Shown here: one piece after another, positions 1-11,309 of the stretch
Position numbering within the stretch: the first letter of the stretch is position 1
How the letters are laid out: every line of letters starts with the position of its first letter
DNA from: Ceratotherium simum simum
Lineage: Eukaryota; Chordata; Mammalia; Perissodactyla; Rhinocerotidae
NCBI RefSeq assembly: GCF_000283155.1
Contig: NW_004454177.1
Span: 23,314,146 to 23,378,145, forward strand
Direction of reading: 5' to 3'
DNA length: 64,000 bases
Notes under the pieces: generated by a model
The model's database searches: none
Told to the model about the DNA's origin: nothing
The model's input: the letters and a program-made list of their open reading frames with translations, nothing else
Position numbers and translations under genes: made by a program

Positions 1-513
1 TTTCTACTCTACAGAGCATTAGCTTTCTTGTCAGATTGTGAATTTTTTTTATAGATTTCTTTCTACTTTAAGATAATATTTTTGCAGGTTTTTTTTTTTT
101 TAACTATGATGATGGTCAAATGACCTCCAAAGTTTTTTTCTATGTCATATTCAGTCACTATCAATGAGTTGTTTTATCCTTTTCCCTTCACCAGCTTTCA
201 ATAGCCTTCTCTTATCAGATTTTTCTTTCATGCTTCTGGACATTATACTGTTTTCTCCAGTTTGCTATGTGAGAGTTTGGTTTCTTCTGAAAGTCTTCCA
301 GCCTCTGAATGACCTATTTAATTTCCTCATTCTGAAGTACTTTACGTACTGTTGGATTGGTTCTTTAACTACTGCTTTCTGCCTTTTCTTTCAAATTATC
401 AACTTTTATAGTCTACTCTGCCCTTTACTTCAACGTACCAGTTACCATAGTAAGAGACTAACATATTTTCCTTAATTAATGATGAAGGAAATACAATACA
501 CATACAATAACCG
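1..513. other. Unassigned AT-rich DNA
   Basis: I recognise no repeat or gene here. A 103-codon open frame on plus (164-475) is rich in F, L, S and Y, as expected of chance frames in T-rich DNA, and has no recognisable domain. Confidence 0.5.
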
Positions 514-703
514 TTATGAGCCGGTAACTGTCTAAGTGATTCACACATTTTATTTAATTTTAACCTAGAATAAACCTATGAAATAGGTAGCATGACCAGC
601 CCCAACTTTCTAAATGAGAAGAATATGAGAAATTATGTATATTACCCCAAATCACCCTGCTAGTAAGTGGTGAAGTGGGGGTTTGAATCCATGCAGTCTA
701 CCT
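514..703 (-). repeat. MIR SINE
   Basis: The stretch follows the reversed MIR consensus: a 'cctatgaaataggtag' block, then 'ctgctagtaagtggtgaagt' and 'gggtttgaatcc', which is the reversed tRNA-like B-box region. It is strongly diverged, as expected of an old mammalian SINE. Confidence 0.75.
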
Positions 704-2570
704 TTAGATGATTCCATGCTGCTAATGTCTTTGTTTTACTGCTTCTCATTAATAGAAGAAAGCTTTTCTTACTCTGTGTTGTCAATTTCTCTTCTTTTCA
801 AAAAAATTATCAGAGCATTCTGTGTCTATTTTTATTATAGGGAGGTAGAATTTAAAGGTAGTTTTACAATTTTTTCTGATTTCTAAAAAAATCACTGACA
901 TTAAAATGTAACCTTCTCCACACAGACCCCCAACTGTCCCCATCATATATACAAATACATTGAATCATAAAGATATTTAAATTTCTTCCCCTTATACTAG
1001 TTCCCTGTTGACTGTGTCTTTGTTACTCCAAACAAATTTATCAGATTACATCTTTTTTCTCCTGTTTACTAAAGCCGCACATATATAATATTCCAAAAAC
1101 CCTAATGCCAGAAAATACATATCCTGCTTACCCTAATGGTGATTTCCCAAACCCTCATCTGACAATATTCTTCCAAAAGTTTTAAACTTCTAGTTTTGTA
1201 AACTGTATGCAAAAATATATCACTACATTTTCTTTCATTTTATATTTTCAACATTGTTTTATTTTCTTCACTGTTACAGCTTTGTAGTTTGTTTTGATAA
1301 CTCTTAAGTCTGTTAAAACATATCATTCATTTTTATTCTTATTTTTCTTCTATTATATATTAAAAACAATGGCCAAGTTCTTCAAAAAGTTTTTTTCTCA
1401 AAAAATCCTCAGACATATATAGAATTCAACATTGAGTCCTGTCAGAGGGATGCTTCTTTTCACTGACAGTCGTATAGTTACATCAATTTTTAAAAGTTCA
1501 AAAGATTTTATTAAAATATCAGAGACAGCAAGAAGAAAGATTAAAGAGACATTACAAAGTATCCAGTTAACACCATGCAGACCTGCCCTGAGACTTTTAG
1601 ATGCCTTCCTCCCATCTCCCCAAACAGATTGCATTACAGAAACTTGATAACGGGGATTCATTTCTTCTGGAAAGGTGTTCATGCCTCAGCATGTGCTTTC
1701 TAGACAACTTGACATTTCTATGTCTAGAACAATTCCATCCTCCAGGCCACCTGAGACATTTCCTTTCATTCCCAAATTCAGATCTCTGAGACACACTGGT
1801 TTTCAAGTAACCATCACTCAAAATGGATTATTATTTCCTCTAAAAATTTAGAAGCGAGTGTACTCTTGAATGACATACAAGGCAACATTTATTTCTAACA
1901 AAAAAGGTTTTATTTTTGAATTATAAGTAAAATTCGTCTATAGAGTTATAAGGGGAAAAAATAAGGCTATGGCCTAATAATTCTATTCCAAGTCAAACTA
2001 ACATCCATTTGCAAGAAAAATATTATCATGTATAATATGACTTCCAACTACTCAAAAGAAAGAGCTCAAGAATAAGGGACTTATGATATAGATAAATTTG
2101 TAATAATACAGCTAGCAAACAGAGTTAAGGCTAAATAGAAGGATGACGTTTTGCTCCCATCTTTTTAATAACTTTCCTTTTTATTTATACTTCTTATTTT
2201 GATTGACTAGAAATCCAAGTCAATGATCTCAGGAATAATTTAGAATTCTTATTCTGTTATTGTCCTTATGGGAAAACTTTCCATGTTTTACTATTAAGTG
2301 TGATGTGGGTATAAAGTAGAAAATATTTACTACTTAAATAAATGATCTTATCTTCCTTCCACAGTAAAATAACTGCTTCTTTTTTAGGAGTGGTATTTTA
2401 AATTTATTAAATGCCAAATGCTTTTTATTAATTATGAGAGGATTATAAATGCTTTTGTTTTGAAGTCTTTGTATGACTGAGGGAAAATATTAAGAAAAAA
2501 AGGCTGCAATAATGTCTCATCACTGTATACATACCCCTTGACCACGTAAATTTTGAGCTCTTCCTGTCGA
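704..2570. other. Unassigned DNA
   Basis: No repeat or gene recognised with confidence. The part at 1440-1820 has mixed base composition and overlapping short frames on both strands, but no domain and no splice-bounded exon pattern. Confidence 0.4.
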
Positions 2571-2574
2571 GAAG

Positions 2575-2985
2575 TTTAATTCTCCATCACTTAAATCTAG
2601 TCTAGGCTTAGCCATATGACTTGCTTTGGCCAACTGGACATTAAAAAATAAAGTACAAGCAAAGACTAGGAAAGTTCTTATGCTTTGAGCTTGCTAGTGG
2701 AAACCCTGAACCACCATTTAAACAAGCCTAGGCTAGCTTCCTAAAGGATGAGAACATATTTATACAGACCCCAGCTGTCTTTGCTAACCTGGTTTCCCAG
2801 CCATGCCAGTTAAGGCCACAGACCTGTGAATGATGTCATCCTAGGTCGTCAACCACTTGCTAAGACAGACTAGAAGAATCATATAGGCACACCACAGAAT
2901 CATGAGACAAACAAAATTTTTTTTTTTTTGCTTTCAGTCACTGAGCTTTGAGATGGTTTACTATACAACAAAAGTTAATTGATAT
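2575..2985 (+). repeat. MaLR-like LTR fragment (tentative)
   Basis: The left part has 'catatgacttgctttggcca' and the right part 'gctttcagtcactgagcttt' followed by 'ggtttactatacaacaaaag'. These resemble the start and the 'gccactgag...ttgttatacagc' end seen in mammalian MLT1-like LTRs. The subfamily and exact ends are not determined. Confidence 0.45.
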
Positions 2986-4098
2986 AGATATTTTATATTT
3001 TGTATTTTTTGAATTAAATCTTCATTTTTTTCCTTAAAATTTTATTTTGTTTCCCTATGCTAGAACTTTTAGTTCCATTTTTATAATTACTTTATTATCC
3101 TACAATAATTCATTTTCCATTTTATTATCTCTTCACTCCAAATATCAATTTGACCCTGCACGGATCTTCCCTTTTAAGGTGTAGCTAATTTTAATGACCT
3201 AGATCTATGTATAAAAGTTTTCTTTTCACCCAACCTGCCTAGCTTTGAATAGTAAAGGTAGAATATTGATTTAAGGGGCAATTTGTCATGTTTGGATCTT
3301 TTCATTGGCATTAGTTTTATTTATAAGAGCATTCAGTGCTTTCTACAGTTTAGCAACTTATTGTTAACTTCACCTCTATCCATTCTAATTCCGTTCGGGA
3401 GGTTTTGACTCTTTTTGGTGGCAACAAGAAACGATGAAGGCAACCAAGACAACATACTGCCACATTTATTAGCAAATCAAGTCAAATTATTAAAAGAGAC
3501 CGCCCAGGGAGGATAAGATTGACTCTCCCAGTTTGAGGGCTGCTTCCTGTGCAACAGAGGCCAACTGGCAGAATACATGAAGCAAAAAAGATTCCCCCAA
3601 ACACTTACTTTTCCTGACTTGGCAGGATTCTTGCTAAAACTGGGCTTGACAAGTCAAGAATTGTGGGCTAAGTAAGGGTGAGGCCTAGTGAGAGGAGGTC
3701 TCAGAGGAGCCTCATGAAAATTTGGTTAAGCAGATTCCTTATCATTATGTCAGTAAAATTAAGAGAGATCCTCTAATTGGGGAAGTTGGCAGTGGTGCCT
3801 ATAAATTTCTGTCTTTGTTGGATACTAAGCTCTATTTTGTTGAACTCTTATTGTGTCTGTTGCTCACTTCAAGTTTGTGAGGGCAGGAAAGTGAACTCTG
3901 CTGTCTCTTCTCTCCCCTCTTAATTTTGTCTGTTTTGTCTCAAAGTTTTTCCTGAATTCACTGATGTAGCACATTCTGTTTCTGTAAATTAAACTTGATA
4001 CATTTTCCTTCTCTAGTGTAGTTGCTTTCTCTTCTGATAACTATTTCCCAACATTTTTTTTGAAATTTATGTCAATTGATCCAATTAAGATCTTGGTG
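2986..4098. other. Unassigned DNA
   Basis: No assigned feature. The part at 3400-3950 has repeat-like mixed composition and could be a diverged LTR, but I recognise no family. Confidence 0.4.
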
Positions 4099-4595
4099 TT
4101 TGTATTCACTATCTATTGATGTGTGACAAGTTATCCCCAAACTTGTCAATTTAAAACAACAAACATTTCCAAACCACAGTTGCTGTGGGTTAGGAGTTTG
4201 GATGTGGCTTAGCTGAATGCCTCATAGTCAGAGTCTCTCACAAGGTTCTAATCAAGATATCAGTGGGGCTACCATCATCTCTCAATCGAGGGAAAATCCA
4301 TCTCCAAGATCACTCACACAGCTGTCCACAGGCATCAGGCCTCAGCCCGATGTCAGCAGAGGCGTCTCTCAGTTTCTTCCCATGTGGTCCTCTCTATGAG
4401 CTGTTCACAGACTGGCAGCTTTCTTTTCTTGGAGAAAAGAGTCTGAGAGAGAGAAAAACGAGAGAGGGCACTCAAGACAAAAGCCATACTCTCTTTTTAA
4501 CCTAACCTCCAAAGTGACATCCCATCACTTTACCATATTCTCTTCATTAGAGACAAATCTAGCTTCAGGCCATACTCAAAGGGAGGGGATTAAAA
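4099..4595 (-). repeat. LTR-like interspersed repeat, copy 1
   Basis: It begins with the reversed end 'tgtattcactatctattg', then 'caatttaaaacaacaaacat' and a 'gctgtgggttaggagtttgg' block. This is the layout of common reversed mammalian LTR-like repeats ('ttaccacaaacttagtggcttaaaacaac'). A diverged copy of the same family follows immediately. Subfamily not determined. Confidence 0.5.
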
Positions 4596-5180
4596 TATCT
4601 GTGTTATTATTCTATTGTTATGTAACCAATTACCCTGAAATTTACAGCAAACGTGTAGGGTGTCACGTTTGCTGTGGATCAGGAATCCGGGCATAGCTTA
4701 GTTGGGTGTCTCTGCCTAAAGGCATCTCGCAAAGCTGCAATCAAGATCTTGGCAGCGTCTATAGTTTCATCTGAAGGAGCGACTGGGAGAGAATTAGCTC
4801 CAAGATGACTCACATGGTTGTTGTCAGGCTTCAGTTCTTTTTTGGCCTGTTGGACCTTGGACCTTAGTGCCTCTCTCACTGTTGGCCAGAGCCCTCCCTC
4901 AGTTCCTTCTCATATTGACCTCTCCATAGGGCAGCTCACAATGGCAGCTTACATCTTTAGAGCAGGAAAGAAGAAAGAGCAAGAGTGGGTGAACAAGATG
5001 ATATTCACCATCTTTTTTATAATCTAATCTTGGAAGTGACACTCCATCACTTTTGCTGTGTTTTATTTATTAGAAGTGAATCACAAGGGCTGCTCACATT
5101 TAAGGGGAGGATGTAATACAAGGGCATGGATATCAGGAATCAGGGATCTCAAGGGGCTATTTTAGAGGCTACCCACCCCA
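4596..5180 (-). repeat. LTR-like interspersed repeat, copy 2
   Basis: It repeats the order of the preceding element: 'ttattctattgttatgtaac', a 'gctgtggatcaggaatccgg' block, a 'ctaatcttggaagtgacact' block and 'cacatttaaggggaggatgt'. It extends about 90 bp further on the right than copy 1, which looks truncated where this one starts. Confidence 0.5.
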
Positions 5181-5194
5181 GTGCTATTATTTTA

Positions 5195-5345
5195 CTGATT
5201 TATATGAACCTTTTTATTTAAAATATTACTTATTTGCAATATTTGCTGCAAACATCTCCCATAATTTTAGTTGTCATTTTAATTAGTTTGCCATATACAC
5301 ATATTAATTTTATATTATTTTATCAAGGTTAAATTCTCCCCTGCA
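5195..5345 (-). repeat. LINE-1 ORF2 3'-region fragment
   Basis: The plus strand resembles the reversed end of L1 ORF2: 'ttgcaatatttgctgcaaac' (compare 'gcaaatattttctccca'), then 'tagttgtcattttaattagt' and a Phe-rich continuation. It is short and diverged. Confidence 0.45.
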
Positions 5346-7014
5346 ATTACTTCCCTTGTCTTTAAATTTGAAAAGTCACCTGAAAAATATGATGAAATTC
5401 CACTTTGGTTTTATTTCCCCTTTTTCTTTTTTCTAATTTTTATATTTTTATAAATATTTTAATTTTCCTTTATAATAGCTGAATTATTTAAGTTTGGGGG
5501 GAATATGTGTCTGAACTGTAAATTACATTTTTTCCACTCAGTCAACCCAATTTCTCCTATTTTTTAATGGAATAAATTTCCCCTTACCTAATAATCTATG
5601 TATCTTCCTTTGTGATAATTCAATATCTTACATATCAGAATCTATTTCTTTCTCTTTCTCATTTTTTAAACTGTGATATTTGCTGTTAAGTAATCCACTT
5701 CTTATGTCTGAATTTTAAAGATTAAATTGGCTTATACCATTGTTCCTAGCCTGTTGATTATTTCCTTGCTCATGAATGCCCCAACTCCCTTTTAACTTTC
5801 TCATCCTTCCTACCTTTAACTCAACATCAATCTCTCTTTTTGTATATACTTTATTTTTTGCTTTTTGAGCTACCTGCTCTCCTGTATTCCAAATTTTTCA
5901 TTAATCTGGATTATTTTAGATTTAGAGTTATAGTGTTCTCATTTTAGTTAGTGAGATAAAATTAAAAATACATATATTGTCAGACTCTTCTATGTTTAGG
6001 GGTATAAGACAATTGACCTAGAACTATATTTTATTTATTTTGGAAATAATAACATGAGTGGCCTCTTTTCACTGTATTTTTATAATGTCTGAGGTATACA
6101 TTTCCCTGGGAGAAGTTTAACTGAATGTCCTATTACCTCCAATAAATACTGTCATGCGTATGTGAAAGAGAATATTTGAAACTTCTCAAGACTTTTATAA
6201 GGACATAGTGAGAGACAGAGAGAAGAGAGAACTAGTACATAATGGAAAGTGGCGCGATTTTACTGTGTTTTTCCTCCCCATGGTCTCCAAATAGTTGTCT
6301 AATAAACTTGATATTTTTGATGTGCATGTCTTTATTGTTTTTACAAGGAAAGCCAAAGGGTAGCACATTATCACTTTGGGTCAATGTGGTAAGAAATAAG
6401 ATAGAAGGCTGAAAAACTGTAACTTCAGAAGCACAAATATGAACAGGAGAAAATAAGCCAGTGTGAATTAATGTGAGTGATGGACGTTATTTAAAGTTCT
6501 CACAGATTGTAGCATCATACTTTGATCTCTGAGAGATAATGTGACTGCCAAATTATATCTGATAAAATATATAAAGTACATATCTTATGTTCATGTTTTA
6601 TGTTATAAAATTCTAAAAGTAATTACATTTACAAGACATGTCATTCTTGGTCCAATCCAATCAACTCAACAGATGAAAGTAACTATTAAAATCTACTTAT
6701 TAATTATCACAACTGTTCATCTTCCAAATGGGGTAATTAATGAAGATTTAGTTACAAATTTACAAGTGTAAAAAAATAAGTTCTTTCTAATGGCACAAGC
6801 AGGCAGTTAGCAATTTAAGTACATAGACTCTCTCAGAATGTGCCCCAGTACTTCTGATGAACAAACAAAATTAGCTTAGAAGAGTCAGAAACATGTCTGT
6901 GGAGTCACGAATGTAAATTAAAAAAACTCATAGGCTCTTCTAATTAATTGTACAAAATATGGGAAGCCTTGTTATGTTTTCTCACAGAAGCCAAATAAAT
7001 AATAAAATGTTAAA
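5346..7014. other. Unassigned AT-rich DNA
   Basis: No gene or repeat recognised. The longest open frame (6541-6771, plus, 76 codons) has no domain. Confidence 0.45.
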
Positions 7015-7025
7015 CTATTTCTACC

Positions 7026-7279
7026 TTTTTTTTTGCGTGTGTGTGTGAGGATGGTTAGCCCTGAGCTAACATCTGTTGCCAATCCTCCTCTTTTTGCTGA
7101 GGAAGATTGGCCCTGGGCTGACATCCGTGCCCATCTTCCTCTACTTTATATGTGGGATGCCTGCCACAGCATGGCTTGATAAGCAGTGTGTAGGTCTGTG
7201 CCCGGGATCCAAACCAGTGAACCTTGGGCCACTGAAGCAGAGCGTGTGAACTTCACCACTACACCACCAGGCCGGCCCC
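7026..7279 (-). repeat. ERE-type SINE
   Basis: A full reversed ERE: poly-T, 'gccctgagctaacatctg', 'tttttgctgaggaagattgg', 'ccacagcatggcttgataag', the reversed B-box region 'cccgggatccaaacc' and the terminal GGCCGGCCCC. An 11-bp target-site duplication (ctatttctacc) flanks it at 7015-7025 and 7280-7290. A (GT)n run lies just inside the tail. Confidence 0.95.
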
Positions 7280-7290
7280 CTATTTCTACC

Positions 7291-8635
7291 TATTTTGAGT
7301 GTTAAAACTTTCATAGGACAATTTTATCTGTTACCTTCTTTCATGAAAGCACTGGTTTCTTTCATGTAGTAGCAAGAATCCCAGGCATGACTGAAGAAAT
7401 TAAAGTTACAAATAAGAGCAATTCTGAAATTGTTCTTTCACTTCTTTAAAAACAATGATAAATTCAAAAGTATTTGCTATATATGTTCTTGTTAGATAAA
7501 ATATCTATATTATTTTTCCAGTAAAAATTAATAGACATCAGTAAGACTGAATTTAGGATTGATCTTCCTAATAACCAAAGTGAGATTCCCTCAGGTGCAT
7601 TCCTAAACATTATTAAGAAATATTCTTCTTGATTAAGAATCTTAATAATTAAGTGAAGTAATGACTTGAATTTAAGGCTCATTTTAGTTTGATATTTTTG
7701 CTTTATTTCTGAGTAAAATATAATATCCTCTATTCAAGAGTCATCTCACAGATTCCTAAGATCATTTGCTCTGTGAATATCTACAATGTTCTCACCTTCA
7801 CACTAGCATCAAATGACTTAAATTTTCTATAATTCCTAATGCCTTTGATTGTGTCAGGCTGGATCCCCAGAAACACAGAATAGAACAAAGAGAAACAAAA
7901 TCAGGGATTATCAGATAACCAGCTCATGATATAGATTGGACTTTAATGTTTTCCCCCACAAGTGTCATCCTTCTGAGTATATCATGTATCCCAAGAGATC
8001 TAATTAGATTATTAGCTGTTAGCAATAGACAATTTTATTAACTATCAATACTCAGTGGATATCAAGGTCTTGGGACTCATCCTAGGCATATTTGAAGCAT
8101 CAGGATAGGAAATATCAATTTAGAAACTCATGAGAGTATGCCAATTTGTATTCTGCCATATCGTGTTGATTTTTTAAGAAAATAAATTATCGAATATTTT
8201 GCAAGTGTTTAACATCTGTAGCTGACTAAGAATAGAAAAGATATACTAATAACTTTAGTCCAATTTTGAAAGAAAAATATATCTTGAATCCACTCACTTA
8301 TTTTTATTTCCACTATTATTACCACTCTGGTAATGGACTAGTTCTGCTATAAACCACTATAAAATTAGAAAAAAGTATATGAAATGACTGTATTCAGATA
8401 TATTGGACTAACAGAAATGGAGAATTGAGATCCTTGAGCAAAGGGAAACAAATAAATTAGCCATATTGATTATTCTAGATTTCTTTCTGAAGCCACTTTT
8501 TTAAATGCACTGCAGAGATTAGCTCAAACAGAGGATGATGGTCTTCTGAGCTGAAGAATTTGATACTGGAGTTTTATCTATTTGGTATAGTTGGAATTTT
8601 TGAGGCAAGGTAATGAAGGGAAGGTGGATGTGCAG
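7291..8635. other. Unassigned AT-rich DNA
   Basis: No gene or repeat recognised. Open frames are short and lack domains. Confidence 0.45.
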
Positions 8636-8639
8636 AGAA

Positions 8640-10662
8640 GGTGCTGTGAATAGAAGTCACCTTGGTTTTTTGGCCAAATACTAAGCTGCACATACACAGA
8701 GCTACACATCTAAAACACTGGACAAACAACTGCTGGGGAAAGAATACCTACCAGAAAAACAAAAACTATCACAAAACTTCAAAGTGACAAATCACTTGCA
8801 CAGTGAGGGTAGACTAGCTAGTTCCAAATAGCCAGAGTAAAGGGATCTCCTTGAAAACCATAGGTATTCTATAAAGAGCCAATAAAGCCCTCAGATTTGA
8901 AGTGGCATTTATCAACCCAAGAGTTAAAGATGCTCTATACCCATGCTATAAAAGAATTAAAAGAAGCCTCAAAAGTATCAAGCTGAACTGAAAACAAATT
9001 ACCTGTACATCAGACAAAAACTCAAGGCTCTTTAAGACAGATAACAAAATCCAGACACTAACCTGGCCTCAGTAATATCCAGCACACAATCACAAATTAA
9101 TGGACATGTGAAGAATCAGAGTAATGTTGTCCATAGCCAGAATAAACATCAGCCAAAAGACACAGATAAAAAAATAGAAAAATTATAAAATTAGCAGACA
9201 AGATATTTAAAACAACCATAATAAATATTCTCAAAGATTTGAAGGAAAGTACAAACATAATTAGAGAAAAATAGGGAATCTCAATAGAGGAATGAAAACA
9301 TAAAAATGAAGCAAACTGAAATCCTAGAATTCAAGAATATAACATTTAAAAAAATTTTCCACTGAATGGACTTGGAAGTATATTAGAAACTATAGAAAAC
9401 AAGATCATTGAACATGAAGAGAGGGCAATAGAAACTCTCCAAATAGCAGCATCCAGATCAAAAAGTCTGAATAAAATGAATCAAGCTCAGTGGCCTATTT
9501 GATAATAACAAGTGGTCTAATATACATGTTATTGGAACACCTGAAAAAAAGAAGAAAGAGAGATTGGGGAAAAAATATTTATAACAATAACATTGAAAAA
9601 TAGTTCAACACTAAAATAGAATTTAGATATCTAGGAATCTCAATGACCGCCAAATCTAGATAAGCATAAGGAAAATTATAAAAAAAGCACAAGTCAATGA
9701 TAAAAAGAAAATCTTAAAAGTAGCCAGAAAATACACACACACACACAGTATACAAGGGAACAACAATAAGAGTAACACCAGTGTTCTTGTGAAATAGTGG
9801 TATTTAGACATTGGACAAAAGGAAATACAGTACTGGGCTCATTGTGCAAGCCAGAAGACAATGGGACATCTTTAAAGCGGTGAAAAAAATCATATTAACC
9901 CAAACTTTTATATCTAGCAAAAAATATTCTTCAAAAATGTAGATTAAATAAAGACATTTTTAGTCAAACAAAAGTTGAGATAGTTCATATCCTGCAGGCC
10001 TGTAATACAAGGAAAGATAAATAAGTTCCTCAAACAAAAGGGAAATGTTAAAAGTAGGAAATTTGGATCTACGCAAAGAAAGGAAAACTGCCGAAATGGT
10101 AAATAAGTGGGTAAATATAACATCATTTTTCTCACATTAATTTTACTAAATTATAGTTGACATGGTAAATCAAACTTAACAACTAGATAGTGTATGATCT
10201 TAACATATATAGGAGTAAAATGTGTGAAAACAATAGCGCACAGGATGGGAAGGGGAAATGGACATTGACTGCTGTAAGGTTCTTGTATGTGATGTGGTAA
10301 ATAATTATTTGAAGGCAAATTGTAAAAAGTTAAAAGTTCATGCTCTAAACCCTAGAGCAACCATTAAAAAAATAAAACAGAGATAAAGTTACTAGGTCAA
10401 TAAACGAGATAAAAATGGAATACTAAAGAGTATTCAATTAATCTAAAAAGAAAGCAAAGCAAGAAAAGTAAAACAAGAACAGATGAAACAAATACAAAAA
10501 GAATAGCAAGATGGTAGACTTAAATCCAAACATCACTAATTAGATCAAATATCAATAGATAGAACACTCCATTTAAAAAACAGAGTTTGTCAGGGTGGAT
10601 TAAAAAGCAAGATCCAACTATATGCTGTTTACAGGAGATGCATATCAAACATAAAGACATCT
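8640..10662 (+). mobile_element. LINE-1/HAL1-type element, 5' half
   Basis: The plus strand runs through a 5' leader, an ORF1-like segment and a following segment. ORF1 landmarks are 'aagatcattgaacatgaaga', 'aaatcttaaaagtagccaga', 'gcaagccagaagacaatggg' and 'attaaataaagacattttta', which encode remnants of the ORF1p RNA-binding C-terminus. After ORF1 come 'aaaccctagagcaaccatta' and 'ggattaaaaagcaagatcca'. The frame is broken by many stops. It stops abruptly at about 10662 with no poly-A tail, so the 3' half is missing. Confidence 0.75.
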
Positions 10663-11305
10663 GCTTTTTTTGTTAACACAGGGCAATGCCTACTACTTTA
10701 AAATGCATATCGTCCCATGTGCCATAATTATTGGTTTAATAATATTGCATAATATCTCTTTCCACAAGCTTACATTCTAAGAAAAATCACGAAAACAAAA
10801 AAGTGATAAATTTACCTATGTTCTATTGTTACCAGACTTCTCTGTATTCTCTTCTATAATAACACTATATCCCTTAAAACTTTTTCTATTGATGGCACTC
10901 TTCATTTCTCCTGACTCATATAAATGAACATTCAAACTACTGACATCATAGTACTTTCAAAGTTATAGATTGGTTTAGAAAATTTAGAATAAAGAATCAA
11001 GTTATTTGTCTTCCAAAGAGAAAGATAAGACCCGAATAGTATGGAACACGGCTAACACTGCATATGAATATTATAGACCAATTTTACTGAAACTGTGATT
11101 TGTGGACCATCTGGTCATCATGAACTGTTTTTAATTGGTTGTCGTGAGATAAGGAGTTTGCACAAAAATGCAAAATAACCTAATCACTAAATTCAGTGTC
11201 TAGCACGGCTAACATTTTTCCCCCTTTGGTAAGATGACCTTCTTCAAGAATGAGGATGAATCTATTTGTATTGTGTACCTATTAACATATTTTTACTTAT
11301 AGTTA
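10663..11305. other. Spacer between convergent LINE halves
   Basis: No repeat recognised in this stretch of about 640 bp, which separates a plus-strand and a minus-strand LINE fragment. Confidence 0.4.
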
Positions 11306-11309
11306 TTTT

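Noticed and set aside
164..475. A 103-codon frame with hydrophobic stretches
   Set aside because: The hydrophobic look comes from T-rich codons (F, L, S, Y). There is no conserved motif.
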